From positions 12,501 to 76,500 of the forward strand of contig NZ_NSFV01000006.1 of assembly GCF_002295115.1 (NCBI RefSeq): a DNA stretch of 64,000 bases. Direction: 5' to 3'. The notes beneath the pieces are model-generated. The model was not told the DNA's origin. It did not search any database and saw nothing but the letters and a program-made list of their open reading frames with translations. Shown in pieces: positions 1 through 9,491 of the stretch; positions within the stretch are counted from its first letter, which is position 1; each line of letters begins with the position of its first letter. A program made the position numbers and the translations under genes. The DNA is from Mesorhizobium sp. WSM4311. Its GTDB lineage: Bacteria > Pseudomonadota > Alphaproteobacteria > Rhizobiales > Rhizobiaceae.

Positions 1-1442
<1,442 letters not shown>

Positions 1443-1634
1443 CTCATTCCTTATGCCCATCGTGTAACACGATGGTCTGACCAGCGCTCACGCATGAGCG
1501 GCCCTTACGGGCCTATGCTCCGCGAGGGCGCCGGAAAACCGGCGACGCGCAGTCGCGCTTGCGGGCTTACGCCCGAAAGCCACAAACGTCGCCTTGGCAC
1601 AAAAAACAGCTTCTCGAACAACGTGCGTTTTGCC
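1443..1634 (+). other. 23S-5S internal transcribed spacer with hairpins
   Basis: This 192-bp spacer holds no gene. It contains perfect inverted repeats: CATCGTG/CACGATG (1458-1474), CGCTCA/TGAGCG (1485-1500) and GGCCC/GGGCC just after. Such stems are expected in pre-rRNA, where they are cut during rRNA maturation. That role is inferred from position. Confidence 0.7.
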
Positions 1635-1752
1635 GACCTGGTGGTTATGGCGGAGCGGCTGCACCCGATCCCATTCCGAACTCGGCCGTGAAACGCTCCA
1701 GCGCTGATGGTACTTCGTCTCAAGACGCGGGAGAGTAGGTCGCTGCCAGGTC
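1635..1752 (+). rRNA. rrf: 5S ribosomal RNA
   Basis: The stretch is about 118 nt and its ends pair (GACCTGG with CCAGGTC). It contains typical 5S sequence (CCCGATCCCATTCCGAACTC) and GGGAGAGTAGGTCGCTGCC near the 3' end. It sits 193 nt after the 23S end, in the same direction. The exact ends are uncertain by one or two bases. Confidence 0.95.
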
Positions 1753-1832
1753 TGCTAAACGCACGTTGAACTCACATCCAACCGGATCGAGTGAAATCTT
1801 CTCTCTACGAAAATGGCCCGCCAAGGGACCAC

Positions 1833-1853
1833 GGGCCGCGTAAGCGGCCCTTT
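1833..1853 (+). terminator. GC hairpin after 5S rRNA
   Basis: GGGCCGC, loop GTAA, GCGGCCC, then TTT. The hairpin lies between 5S and tRNA-fMet. The U tract is short, so it may be a processing stem or a leaky terminator that lets transcription enter the tRNA. Confidence 0.4.
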
Positions 1854-1937
1854 CATTTGGTGAGCCATATACCTATCTGTAGGCCAGCCTAGTCGTAGGC
1901 TTGCGCTTACATCCTAAGCAAGCTCGCTTAGTGGTGA

Positions 1938-2014
<77 letters not shown>

Positions 2015-2024
2015 AATCACAAAA

Positions 2025-2058
2025 CGGCCCGCCTGGCTCAAACCAGCGGGCCGTTTTT
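2025..2058 (+). terminator. rrn operon terminator
   Basis: A strong GC-rich stem (CGGCCCGC...GCGGGCCG with one bulge) is followed by TTTTT. It begins 11 nt after the tRNA-fMet CCA end and fits a Rho-independent terminator for the whole rrn operon. Confidence 0.85.
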
Positions 2059-2171
2059 GGTTTTTAGGGCAACGATCGCCGACGACTGCCTCCCGCCCAG
2101 CGGTCCGCAAGCAGGCAAAGCCGAGGCGCCCCGATGTAAGTCTCCACTGACATTGCGAGCTGTGTGCCGCG

Positions 2172-3089
2172 TCACCCCCTGGCCTTGCCGCGTGCTCGCT
2201 TTCTCTCGGCGGCGACGAGCAATTCGACGAAGGCGCGCACCTTGGCAGGCCGGAAGCGGGCCGGCGGGAACACCGCGTGGATGCCGCCGGTCGGCAAGGC
2301 CCACTGCGCGAATATCCGCACAAGCCGACCCCCGACGATATCCTCATCGACCGCATAGTCGGGAAATATACCCAGACCGATACCTGCAAGCACGCAGGCA
2401 TAGGCCGCCGGGCTTTTGTCGCAGACGACGACGGGATTGAGTTCGGTCAGCACCGTCTCGCCTTCTCTGGAAAACAGCCATTGGCCGACGCCGCGCAGCT
2501 GGGCATTGCCGACCCAGGCCAGCGATCGTGCCTGGTTCGGGTTCGCATCCGCGGGCAGGCTTGCCGCGAAGGCCGGGCTCGCAACGACGATCTGCCTAAT
2601 CGTGCCCAGTCGCCGCGCCTGGTTGGAGGAATCGGTAAGCCAGCCAACGCGGATGCCGAGATCGATCTGCTCATCGACCAGATTGCTCACCGCGTCGTCG
2701 AAGATCGCTTCGACGCGCATTTGCGGATAGGCCTTCAGATATGCCGCCATGACCGGCGCCACCACTCTGGTGCCGTAGTCGAGCGGCGCGGTCAGCTTCA
2801 GAGTTCCGCTCGGCTCGACCGCGCCGTGCGAGATCTCGCCATAGGCCGCCTCCGCCTCGCGCAGGATGATCATCGCGCGATCATAAAAGAGGCGACCGTC
2901 TTCCGTCGGGGTGACGCGTCGTGTCGTGCGCTGCAGCAGCGTTGCGCCCAGTTCCTCCTCGAGCCTCCCGACCTGATGGCTGACCACGGCCTTGGCGACG
3001 CCAAGCCGGTCCGCGGCTGATGTGAACGAGCCGGTTTCCATCACGGTGGTGAAGTAGACGAGCCGATTGAGGTTCAGAAGGTCGGCCAT
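2172..3089 (-). CDS. LysR-family transcriptional regulator
   Basis: About 305 residues, the normal LysR length. An N-terminal winged helix (residues 1-65; helix-turn-helix around TSAADRLGVAKAVVSHQVGR) is followed by a periplasmic-binding-protein-like effector domain from about residue 90. I chose the ATG at 3089 because it gives the usual LysR start (MADLLNLNRLVYF). An upstream in-frame start would add 38 residues not seen in the family. It is divergent from the DsbA-family gene at 3216 and probably controls that gene, the next one and itself. The effector is unknown. Confidence 0.9.
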   Translation of the reverse strand: MADLLNLNRLVYFTTVMETGSFTSAADRLGVAKAVVSHQVGRLEEELGATLLQRTTRRVTPTEDGRLFYDRAMIILREAEAAYGEISHGAVEPSGTLKLTAPLDYGTRVVAPVMAAYLKAYPQMRVEAIFDDAVSNLVDEQIDLGIRVGWLTDSSNQARRLGTIRQIVVASPAFAASLPADANPNQARSLAWVGNAQLRGVGQWLFSREGETVLTELNPVVVCDKSPAAYACVLAGIGLGIFPDYAVDEDIVGGRLVRIFAQWALPTGGIHAVFPPARFRPAKVRAFVELLVAAERKRARGKARG

Positions 3090-3101
3090 GGCGACTGCTT
3101 T

Positions 3102-3120
3102 TGTCTGATCTGATCGGACA
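3102..3120. promoter_or_regulatory. inverted repeat in LysR divergent promoter
   Basis: TGTCTGATC, one base, GATCGGACA: a 9-bp inverted repeat with one mismatch, 13 bp upstream of the LysR start and about 96 bp from the divergent oxidoreductase start. A LysR site is expected in such a divergon. That this is the site is inference. Confidence 0.45.
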
Positions 3121-3215
3121 GTTTGTATTATTGGGTGGCATTTATCGCAAGGCCTCCGTCTGCCACATACGGCCAAGACTTTTGGCGGCTCGTCAGCCGA
3201 CAATCCGTACCGAGG

Positions 3216-3866
3216 ATGGCAGCGATCGTGAGCAATTCAGATGTAACTTACCTTTTCGATCCGCTCTGCGGCTGGTGTTACGGCGCCACGCCGATGCTGG
3301 ACAGGCTCTTGGCCAGCGGCTCGCGCATCGAGCTGCTGCCGACCGGCCTGTTCTCCGGTGCCGGGGCGCGGCCGATGGATGAAGGCTTTGCCGCCCATGC
3401 CTGGGCGAATGACCAGCGCATCGAGCGTCTGACCGGACAGAAGTTCACGCAGGCGTACCGAAACAATGTCCTCAATATTCGTGGCACCTTGCTCGACTCG
3501 CATGCCGCCACGCTCGGCATCAGCGCTGCCGGCCTCGAGGACCCCAACCGTCGGCTGAGCGCTCTGAAGGCTATCCAGCGCGCGCGTTATGTCGATGGCC
3601 GGGATATCGTGACTGTCGGAGGCGTGGCCGCCGTGCTCGCCGATGCCGGCATGGCCGATGCAGCAGCAATGTTGAAGGCGCCGACCGAAACCTTGCTGAC
3701 GGCTCACGGCGAGCTGGTTGGTCGAGGCCGCACGCTGTTCCAGCGCCTGCACGCCAATGGCGTGCCTTCCCTCGCAATTATCCGCAACGATGCACCGCGC
3801 CTCATCGGCTCGAACGCGCTGTTCGGCAGCTTCGACAATCTCGTCGCCCATATCGCGGCGGCGTGA
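3216..3866 (+). CDS. DsbA-family (FrnE-like) thiol oxidoreductase
   Basis: About 216 residues. The N-terminus reads TYLFDPLCGWCYG, a thioredoxin-fold strand followed by a CxxC active site (C18-G-W-C21). The all-helical insertion and the late VPSLAI segment, holding the cis-Pro, fit cytoplasmic DsbA/FrnE-like proteins. No signal peptide is visible, so a cytoplasmic disulfide or isomerase role is more likely than a periplasmic one. I chose the ATG at 3216. The open frame continues upstream to 3123, but that extension covers the divergent promoter. The next gene starts 36 bp downstream, so the two probably form an operon. Confidence 0.82.
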   Translation: MAAIVSNSDVTYLFDPLCGWCYGATPMLDRLLASGSRIELLPTGLFSGAGARPMDEGFAAHAWANDQRIERLTGQKFTQAYRNNVLNIRGTLLDSHAATLGISAAGLEDPNRRLSALKAIQRARYVDGRDIVTVGGVAAVLADAGMADAAAMLKAPTETLLTAHGELVGRGRTLFQRLHANGVPSLAIIRNDAPRLIGSNALFGSFDNLVAHIAAA

Positions 3867-3902
3867 TCCCCCAACTGACCCCAACAAGGACTGGAAAAGG
3901 AC

Positions 3903-4514
3903 ATGGCAAAAGTCGCTCTCATCGGTGCATCAGGCGCCGTCGGTTCGCGCCTGCTCAAGGAACTCTCCGACCGTGGCCATACTGTCACCGGTATTGCCCG
4001 CAACCCCGAAAAGATTGCCGCGCTGCCCGGCGTGACTGCGAGGAAGGGCGATGTCTTCGACAGGCAAGGTCTCGCCGACCTGATCCGTGGCCATGATTTG
4101 GTGATCAGCGCAGTGCATTTCCTGGACAGCGATTCCGACACGCTGATTGCCGCAGTGCGCGCTTCCGGCGTGAAGCGCTACCTCATCGTCGGCGGCGCCG
4201 GCAGCCTTGAGGTCGCGCCCGGTAAAAGGCTGGTCGACACCCCCGAATTCCCCGCCATCTACAAGGCCGAGGCACAGAAGGGCGCCGACTTCCTCGACAG
4301 GCTGAAAGCCGTCGGCGACCTCGATTGGACGTTCCTGTCGCCCTCCGCCATGTTCGTCCCGGGCGAGCGCACCGGCAAATTCCGCCTGGGCAAGGACACG
4401 CTACTGGCCTCTGACAAGGGCAGCAGCATCTCTTTCGAGGACTACGCCATCGTCATGGTCGACGAGATCGAGAAGCCTGCCCACATCAGGCAGCGTTTTA
4501 CCGTCGGCTATTGA
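3903..4514 (+). CDS. NAD(P)-binding (NmrA/atypical SDR) protein
   Basis: 203 residues. The N-terminal Rossmann motif GASGAVGSRLLKEL matches the GxxGxxG nucleotide-binding loop of atypical short-chain dehydrogenases. GVKRYLIVGGAGSLEVAPG and the acidic C-terminal part (SFEDYAIVMVDEIE) are typical of the NAD(P)H-binding NmrA/YwnB-like family. The classic YxxxK pair is represented only by YKAEAQKG, so catalytic activity is uncertain. The substrate is unknown. It lies 36 bp after the DsbA-family gene. Redox-stress or electrophile detoxification is a plausible shared role, but only by inference. Confidence 0.8.
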   Translation: MAKVALIGASGAVGSRLLKELSDRGHTVTGIARNPEKIAALPGVTARKGDVFDRQGLADLIRGHDLVISAVHFLDSDSDTLIAAVRASGVKRYLIVGGAGSLEVAPGKRLVDTPEFPAIYKAEAQKGADFLDRLKAVGDLDWTFLSPSAMFVPGERTGKFRLGKDTLLASDKGSSISFEDYAIVMVDEIEKPAHIRQRFTVGY

Positions 4515-4687
4515 TCAACCGGCGGCGGCCGTGTCTCGATCGAGGCCGGCCGACGCCAGCCGCATCAGGGCCAGCCGGCATCCCCGCTTCAATCGTTCGA
4601 ATCAAGGCAGCCCAGCCGGGTCTTGCGAGACTCCTTCCCCACCAGCGTCGGCATGGATAATACTGTCGGCTTCGCGGAGGGCAGATC
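4515..4687. other. intergenic gap before DeoR gene
   Basis: These 173 bp separate two genes on the same strand. I see no clear gene or strong terminator. A purine-rich stretch (CGCGGAGGGCAGATC) just before 4688 serves as the ribosome binding site of the next gene. Confidence 0.5.
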
Positions 4688-5470
4688 ATGGAACAGAGCC
4701 GGCTGTCGAAGAAGGAGCGGCATGAGCTCATCCTGTCGGAAGTGCGCCGCTCGGCCTCGATCCGTGTTTCCAGGCTCGCTTTGCGCCTGGGTGTCGCCGG
4801 CGAAACGATCCGGCGCGACCTTATCGAGCTTGGCGATGCGGGGTTGCTCAACCGAACCTATGGCGGCGCGACGATCTCGCTGGTGACATCCGAGCCGGTG
4901 ATCGCCGAGCGTAGCCAGACCATGATCGAGGAGCGGGCGCAGATCGGGCGCGGCGCGGCCGGACTGGTCGAGAAAGGCCAGATCGTGATGATCGATGGCG
5001 GCTCGACGACCTATGAGGTGGCGCGCAGTCTCTCGCAGCTGAAGCGGGAGCTGACCATCATCACCAACTCTATCGGCGTGGCCTCGGTGGCCGGCGCCAA
5101 TCCGAGCTTTCGGGTTATCCTGTGCCCCGGCACCTATGACAGCCGAGAAGCCAGCGTGGTCGGTGAGGATACGGTGGAATTCGTCAGGCGCTACAATGCC
5201 GACATTGCCATCATCGGAGCGTCGAGCCTGTCCGCGGACGGACCCAGCGACATGATCTCGGGAGCGGCGGCGGTCAAGCGGGCCATGATCGCTCGCGCGC
5301 TGTCCACAGCGCTTGTGGTGACCAACGACAAGTTCGGCCGCAACAGCCTCGAACGGATCTGCACGCTCAGCGCGCTTTCCGACATCGTCACGGATCGTGC
5401 ACCGCAACCGGCACTACGCGCGGTCATCGAAGCGGCCGGAACGGAACTTCACGTCTGTAGCGGCGACTGA
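4688..5470 (+). CDS. DeoR/GlpR-family transcriptional regulator
   Basis: 260 residues. An N-terminal winged helix (residues 8-60; SRLALRLGVAGETIRRDLIEL, the DeoR signature) precedes a sugar-phosphate-sensing DeoRC domain with the IDGGSTTYEVA phosphate-binding loop and the late TNDKFGR motif. DeoR repressors of this kind respond to phosphorylated sugar intermediates. It is convergent with the fused kinase gene, with only 17 bp between stop codons. Together with the SorC-type regulator at 8180 it may give the module a second layer of control. Confidence 0.9.
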   Translation: MEQSRLSKKERHELILSEVRRSASIRVSRLALRLGVAGETIRRDLIELGDAGLLNRTYGGATISLVTSEPVIAERSQTMIEERAQIGRGAAGLVEKGQIVMIDGGSTTYEVARSLSQLKRELTIITNSIGVASVAGANPSFRVILCPGTYDSREASVVGEDTVEFVRRYNADIAIIGASSLSADGPSDMISGAAAVKRAMIARALSTALVVTNDKFGRNSLERICTLSALSDIVTDRAPQPALRAVIEAAGTELHVCSGD

Positions 5471-5487
5471 ACGGGTCTTCCGACTGT

Positions 5488-6924
5488 CTATGCGCCGCCG
5501 GCCATCGTCGCCCGCAACCAGGCCGTGATGGCATCGAAGTCGATGAGCTTCGTCGTGTCGACGTCGAAGAGCGGCCCGCGCCGCAGCGGTTCGGCGCGCT
5601 TGGCGAGCTCGATCAGTTCGGGAACATAGGCGGCACCGGGATGGCCGGCGGGGCGCTGGTCGAGGCGGGCGCTATAGCGCTCGGCAAGGACCTCGCCGGG
5701 CGCGTGGCACCAGATTTCGAAAGTCTGCTCGACGCCGGCCTTTCGCAGATGATCCTCGAGGACCTCGCGCGGCTGGAAGCCGAACCAGGCATCGACGATG
5801 AAGGTGGTGCCGGCAGGCGCTTCGCCGACCACCGACCAGATCGCCTGGTAGCTGGCGCGGCCGAGCGTGCGGTTGAACAGGCGGTCGCCGCCACCGAGCA
5901 CTTCGAGAAAAGGGTTTTTGATCGTGTCGAGCGCCAGCAGCGGCCAGCCCATGCGATCAGCGATACCGCGCGAGACGCTGCTCTTGCCGCTGGCGGGGAT
6001 GCCGTTGACGAGCACAGCGCGCCGCGAGCGGCTGGGCTGGGTCGAGGGCGACGTGTGCAACTCCCCCGCCAGCGCCTGGAGGCCGGCGCCGATCACCCCG
6101 GCGTCGTCGCCGAGTTGTGCCGGTTCGACCTGGCATTGATACCAGGGCGCCAGAGCCGGCGCGCGGCCGAGTGCTGCGTGGGCCGCCCGGCCAAGCCCGC
6201 CGCCAAGCAGCACCAGGTCGGGAGCGAGCATGGCAACGGCGGTGTCGATGGCGGCCCGCAGCGGTTTCACCCAGGCGTCCAGTATGCCGCGCGCCTGGAT
6301 ATCGCCGGCCGTATCGCGGGCAAAGAGTTGATCGACTGAAATGTCGGCGCCGAGGCCGGCGCGCGCAATGTGACGGCCGAGCGCGGTGCCCGAACTGGTG
6401 GTTTCGACGCAGCCGCGCCGGCCGCAGGCGCAGACCTCGCCATTGACGTCGACGGTGATGTGGCCGAGCTGACCCGCCGTTGCCGAACCTCGCGTAATCC
6501 GCCGATCCTGGGCGACGGCGCCGCCAATGCCGGTGCCGATGGTGAACATGACGATGTTGCCGCCGCCGCGCCCGGCGCCGAGCGCCATCTCGGCGGCCAG
6601 CGCCATGTTGCAGTCATTGTCGATGACGACAGGCTTGCCTGTCATGTCTTGCAGGCGCTGGGCGAGCGCAACCGAGGCGAGGTTGACATAGCCGCCAGAC
6701 AACACCGCGCCGCGCCGCGCATCGACGCGGCCCGGCACGCCGACACCGATGGCCTTCACATCCGGCGTGTCGAGAAGGCGCACCATGTCGGCGATGCGGC
6801 CGAGCACCAGCTCCGGGTCGGGCGCGCTCTTTTCGGAAACACGCTTGAGGATTTCACCGGTACCGGAAATGCGGGCGGCACGCAGATTGGTGCCGCCGAT
6901 ATCTATTCCTATGCTCTGAGGCAT
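5488..6924 (-). CDS. ROK-family sugar kinase fused to a P-loop kinase
   Basis: About 478 residues in two parts. Residues 1-290 form a ROK sugar kinase: IGIDIGGTNLRA phosphate-1 loop, VVIDNDCN, GTGIGGA, and the zinc-binding CACGRRGC. After a short linker, residues about 305-478 form a nucleotide kinase-like domain with Walker A GIPASGKSS and a later Asp-containing strand (FIVDAWFGF). ROK proteins are normally about 300 residues, so the C-terminal kinase is an addition. The start at 6924 has a GGGA upstream; 6936 is an alternative. It lies 84 bp downstream of the LacD-like aldolase on the same strand. Sequential phosphorylation of one sugar is inferred. Confidence 0.85.
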   Translation of the reverse strand: MPQSIGIDIGGTNLRAARISGTGEILKRVSEKSAPDPELVLGRIADMVRLLDTPDVKAIGVGVPGRVDARRGAVLSGGYVNLASVALAQRLQDMTGKPVVIDNDCNMALAAEMALGAGRGGGNIVMFTIGTGIGGAVAQDRRITRGSATAGQLGHITVDVNGEVCACGRRGCVETTSSGTALGRHIARAGLGADISVDQLFARDTAGDIQARGILDAWVKPLRAAIDTAVAMLAPDLVLLGGGLGRAAHAALGRAPALAPWYQCQVEPAQLGDDAGVIGAGLQALAGELHTSPSTQPSRSRRAVLVNGIPASGKSSVSRGIADRMGWPLLALDTIKNPFLEVLGGGDRLFNRTLGRASYQAIWSVVGEAPAGTTFIVDAWFGFQPREVLEDHLRKAGVEQTFEIWCHAPGEVLAERYSARLDQRPAGHPGAAYVPELIELAKRAEPLRRGPLFDVDTTKLIDFDAITAWLRATMAGGA

Positions 6925-7008
6925 GGCGTCCCGCATCTGTTTTCGCGCAATTCCGGACGCAAAGCCGCTTCACACTTTCGCCGGAACAGCTCTCGTCCAA
7001 CGCAGCTG

Positions 7009-7917
7009 TCAGGCAGCGGCTTTCTGCCGGTAGTGCCCGATCACGGCCTGGATTTCACGCAATCGCGGCACTGCGATGGTCTTAAGCCTTTCGCGCTGGA
7101 TGTCACGGTCGAGCGAGATGCAATCCTTCCACAGCGAGCGGCCGGCGATGACGCCCGAGGCGCCATTCTGCATGGCGATCTCGACCTGGCCGAGAAAGGT
7201 CGCGTGGTTGACGCCGGCCGAAAGCACCGCCCAGGGCACGTCGCCGGCCATTTTGGTGATGTTGGCGCAGGCTTGCGGCGTCCCGGGGTAGGGAAGCTTC
7301 AGCACCTTGGCGCCACACTCCAGCGAAATCCTGGTGCCTTCCTCGACAAGCCATGGCGTGTTGGCCGCATAGTCCTCGGGGCTTTCCCCGTCGAGCTGGT
7401 AGGTCAGGAACTCGACGACCAGCAGCAGGTCTTCCTGCCCGAAATCGGCGATGCACTGGCGCAGGATGGCGATGTTGTGCTCATTCGCCTCAGGCTTGTC
7501 GGCCCGCAGATACACCATGATCTTGCCGCCTGTGCCGCCGAGTGCGCGGACGCGGCGCGCGTCGATGCCGGGAACCAGGCGCGAAAGGCGGTAGCCTTCG
7601 GGAGAGATATCGAAACCGGAAGCGTCGAGGCCGATGAGCAGCGCCGTATCGCGGTTCAGGACGCCTTCGTCGACAATGCGCGGCACCGCGCAGAGCGGGT
7701 CGAGCAGCACGCAGGACGCCGCACTGGCGAGGTAGCGCGTGATGTCGGCCTTGGTGTCGCCGAGCATGTCATTGGTGATCTTGGCCTGTTGGTCCGGGTC
7801 CGACGCCAGCAGGGTCCGCATGCCGCCGCGCTGGTCGCAGGCGATGGCCACCATGGCCCCGTCCTTGCCACATATCTGCTGATAGCCGCGCAGTTCCGCG
7901 GTGGTCATCTTGGTCAT
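7009..7917 (-). CDS. LacD/YihT-like class I aldolase
   Basis: About 302 residues resembling tagatose-1,6-bisphosphate aldolase LacD and sulfofructose-phosphate aldolase YihT. Family landmarks are present: AIACDQRG near the N-terminus, VLLDP, a lysine strand GGKIMVYL, VVEFLTY, a second lysine strand KVLKLPYP (Schiff-base position in LacD) and VLSAGV with a C-terminal phosphate loop (GVIAGRSLW). It should cleave a ketose phosphate or bisphosphate into two three-carbon pieces. ATG 7917 is preferred over 7974, which would add an unrelated 19-residue leader. The substrate cannot be read from the sequence. It is first gene of the arm that contains the fused kinase. Confidence 0.82.
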   Translation of the reverse strand: MTKMTTAELRGYQQICGKDGAMVAIACDQRGGMRTLLASDPDQQAKITNDMLGDTKADITRYLASAASCVLLDPLCAVPRIVDEGVLNRDTALLIGLDASGFDISPEGYRLSRLVPGIDARRVRALGGTGGKIMVYLRADKPEANEHNIAILRQCIADFGQEDLLLVVEFLTYQLDGESPEDYAANTPWLVEEGTRISLECGAKVLKLPYPGTPQACANITKMAGDVPWAVLSAGVNHATFLGQVEIAMQNGASGVIAGRSLWKDCISLDRDIQRERLKTIAVPRLREIQAVIGHYRQKAAA

Positions 7918-8108
7918 GGTCTCAATCCGATGTTGGCGCTCTCCAGACGAAGGGCGCGGATCCCGTGGAAACAACGATGTTCAGTTCTGGCCGGCAGTGA
8001 GCCGTGACGCGCCATCGCCTTTGAAGAAAGCGCCTCGCCGGGCTCGCGGCCCGCCGCACGTTGCGAGTTGGCTGGATTTGCGCGATAACTCCCGTCGGCC
8101 TATGTGTA

Positions 8109-8136
8109 TGTAACACGTTGCTGAAAGGAATTGCAA
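8109..8136 (-). promoter_or_regulatory. shared 28-bp promoter/operator element, aldolase arm
   Basis: Read on the minus strand: TTGCAATT, CC, TTTC, A, GCAA, C, GTGTTACA. It matches the element at 9220-9247 at 24 of 28 positions, including GTGTTACA. A TTGCAA (-35-like) and TTACAT (-10-like) pair are 17 bp apart. It points to the aldolase gene, whose start is 191 bp downstream, and lies between that gene and the SorC-type regulator. It is probably the regulator's operator. Confidence 0.65.
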
Positions 8137-8179
8137 GCTGTCTTCCCCTCCCATCCAGGATGCGACCGCATCGCGGACG

Positions 8180-9079
8180 ATGCTGCATACGGTGGCCAAG
8201 CTGCATTATGTGGAGGAGATGTCGCAGGTCGATATCGCTCGCCGGCTCGGAGTGTCCACCGCGACGATTTCGCGCTTGCTGCAGCGGGCGCGGGCCGAGG
8301 GCATTGTCCGCATCGAGGTTCTAGACCTGGCAACGCCGGAGGACATCACCAGGCAACTGATCGATGGCTTGAAATTGCGCGATGCCGCGGTGGTCGAGAC
8401 GCCGGCGGCGGGCACGCTGGCGGCGCTCGCGGCACCCCTTGGCGGGCTGCTCCGGCAGGCGCAGCTGGTGGCGGGCTCCGTCGTCGCCATCGGCTGGGGG
8501 CGCGCCGTGCGCGAGGTCATCCGGGCCGGACTGCCGCGCATGCCCGGCGTGCTGACCGTGGCCGCCACTGGCGGCATGCAGCAGCAGGCGGCGCATTTTC
8601 AGGTCAATGAATTCGTGCGGCTCGCCGCCGAGGAGTTCGGCGGCACCCCGCATTTCATCCATGCCCCCTATCTGCCTTCCAGCGAATTGCGAGAGGTCTT
8701 CCTGCGCGACACCGCCATCCGCGATGCCGTCGCTTTGTGGGAGAGGACCGATGTCGCGATCGTCGGCATCGGCCTGCCGCATGCCATCAACGCCCCCGAG
8801 GCGAGCGCCGCCACGCCGAGCGAGCAGGCGCTGGTTCATGCCGCCGGCGACGTGCTTCGCCATTACTTCGATGCCGAAGGCACGCTGATTGCCTGGGAAG
8901 GGGAGAGCCGGATGATCGCCATGTCGCCGGCGCAGTTGCGCGCGGTGCCGCTGGTCATTGGCCTCGCCGCGTCGCCGGAAAAGGCGACGGCGATTATCGC
9001 CGCCGTTCGCGCCGGTCTCATCAACACGTTGGTGACCGATACCAAGACGGCGCAGGCCATCCTCGCGGCGTTCGCTTAA
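8180..9079 (+). CDS. SorC/DeoR-type sugar-binding transcriptional regulator
   Basis: About 300 residues. The N-terminus carries the SorC-type helix-turn-helix (YVEEMSQVDIARRLGVSTAT then ISRLL), followed by a sugar-isomerase-fold effector domain (VAIGWGRAVREV, GIGLPHAINAPEA, late ALVTDTKTAQ-like strand). The family binds sugar phosphates. The first ATG at 8180 removes a few residues usually present before the helix. A good AAAGGA at 8124-8129 lies upstream of a possible CTG start at 8138, so the true start may be earlier. Matching 28-bp elements precede the aldolase arm and the ABC operon, making this the likely regulator of both. Confidence 0.87.
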   Translation: MLHTVAKLHYVEEMSQVDIARRLGVSTATISRLLQRARAEGIVRIEVLDLATPEDITRQLIDGLKLRDAAVVETPAAGTLAALAAPLGGLLRQAQLVAGSVVAIGWGRAVREVIRAGLPRMPGVLTVAATGGMQQQAAHFQVNEFVRLAAEEFGGTPHFIHAPYLPSSELREVFLRDTAIRDAVALWERTDVAIVGIGLPHAINAPEASAATPSEQALVHAAGDVLRHYFDAEGTLIAWEGESRMIAMSPAQLRAVPLVIGLAASPEKATAIIAAVRAGLINTLVTDTKTAQAILAAFA

Positions 9080-9491
9080 CGGAATAATCCAGGCAGGACG
9101 CCGTCACGAAACCAGTTGTGCCGCCGAAAGCCGCGGGTGATAGTTGACCGGGGCTCTGCGGAGCAGTCGGATGTCGTTCGGTGTGAAAAGCCCGGCACTG
9201 CCAACTCGGAAAAACCGAGTTGCAATTTATTTCTGCAAAGTGTTACAAGTTCGAACGCCCGCCGGCAAGGCGAGGCGTGGGACACGGTTTGCCGGACCTC
9301 GCGGAGGCTAGGGAACGGGGCTGTGGCCCGGTGCGCCGGCGACTGACCGGCCGACATATCGACTGGAGGGCGCTTGGGAGGAGCTGCCCGCGAAAGGCAA
9401 ACAGGCGTTCCCGGCCGTCGGCATCCGAACGGATGACGGCCATTCCAATGTCACTTGCAACGGCAGATCTGCCAACAATGAGGAGGATGTC
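9080..9491. other. long leader region of sugar ABC operon
   Basis: These 412 bp hold the SorC-type element (9220-9247) and then about 244 nt that would be an untranslated leader before the binding-protein gene. A strong ribosome binding site (GAGGAGG) precedes 9492. I see no known riboswitch and no convincing small gene. Confidence 0.5.
9220..9247 (+). promoter_or_regulatory. shared 28-bp promoter/operator element, ABC arm
   Basis: TTGCAATT, TA, TTTC, T, GCAA, A, GTGTTACA. It is the plus-strand partner of 8109-8136 (24 of 28 identical). TTGCAA and TTACAA are 17 bp apart, suggesting an overlapping promoter. It points to the ABC operon starting at 9492. Confidence 0.65.

Noticed and set aside
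6370..8007. A 545-codon plus-strand frame
   Set aside because: It is antisense to the fused kinase and aldolase genes. Its composition is typical of GC-rich shadow frames, and both minus-strand genes have clear motifs.
9248..9491. Possible riboswitch in the long leader
   Set aside because: I could not find the conserved core of any riboswitch class that I know. The long leader remains unexplained.
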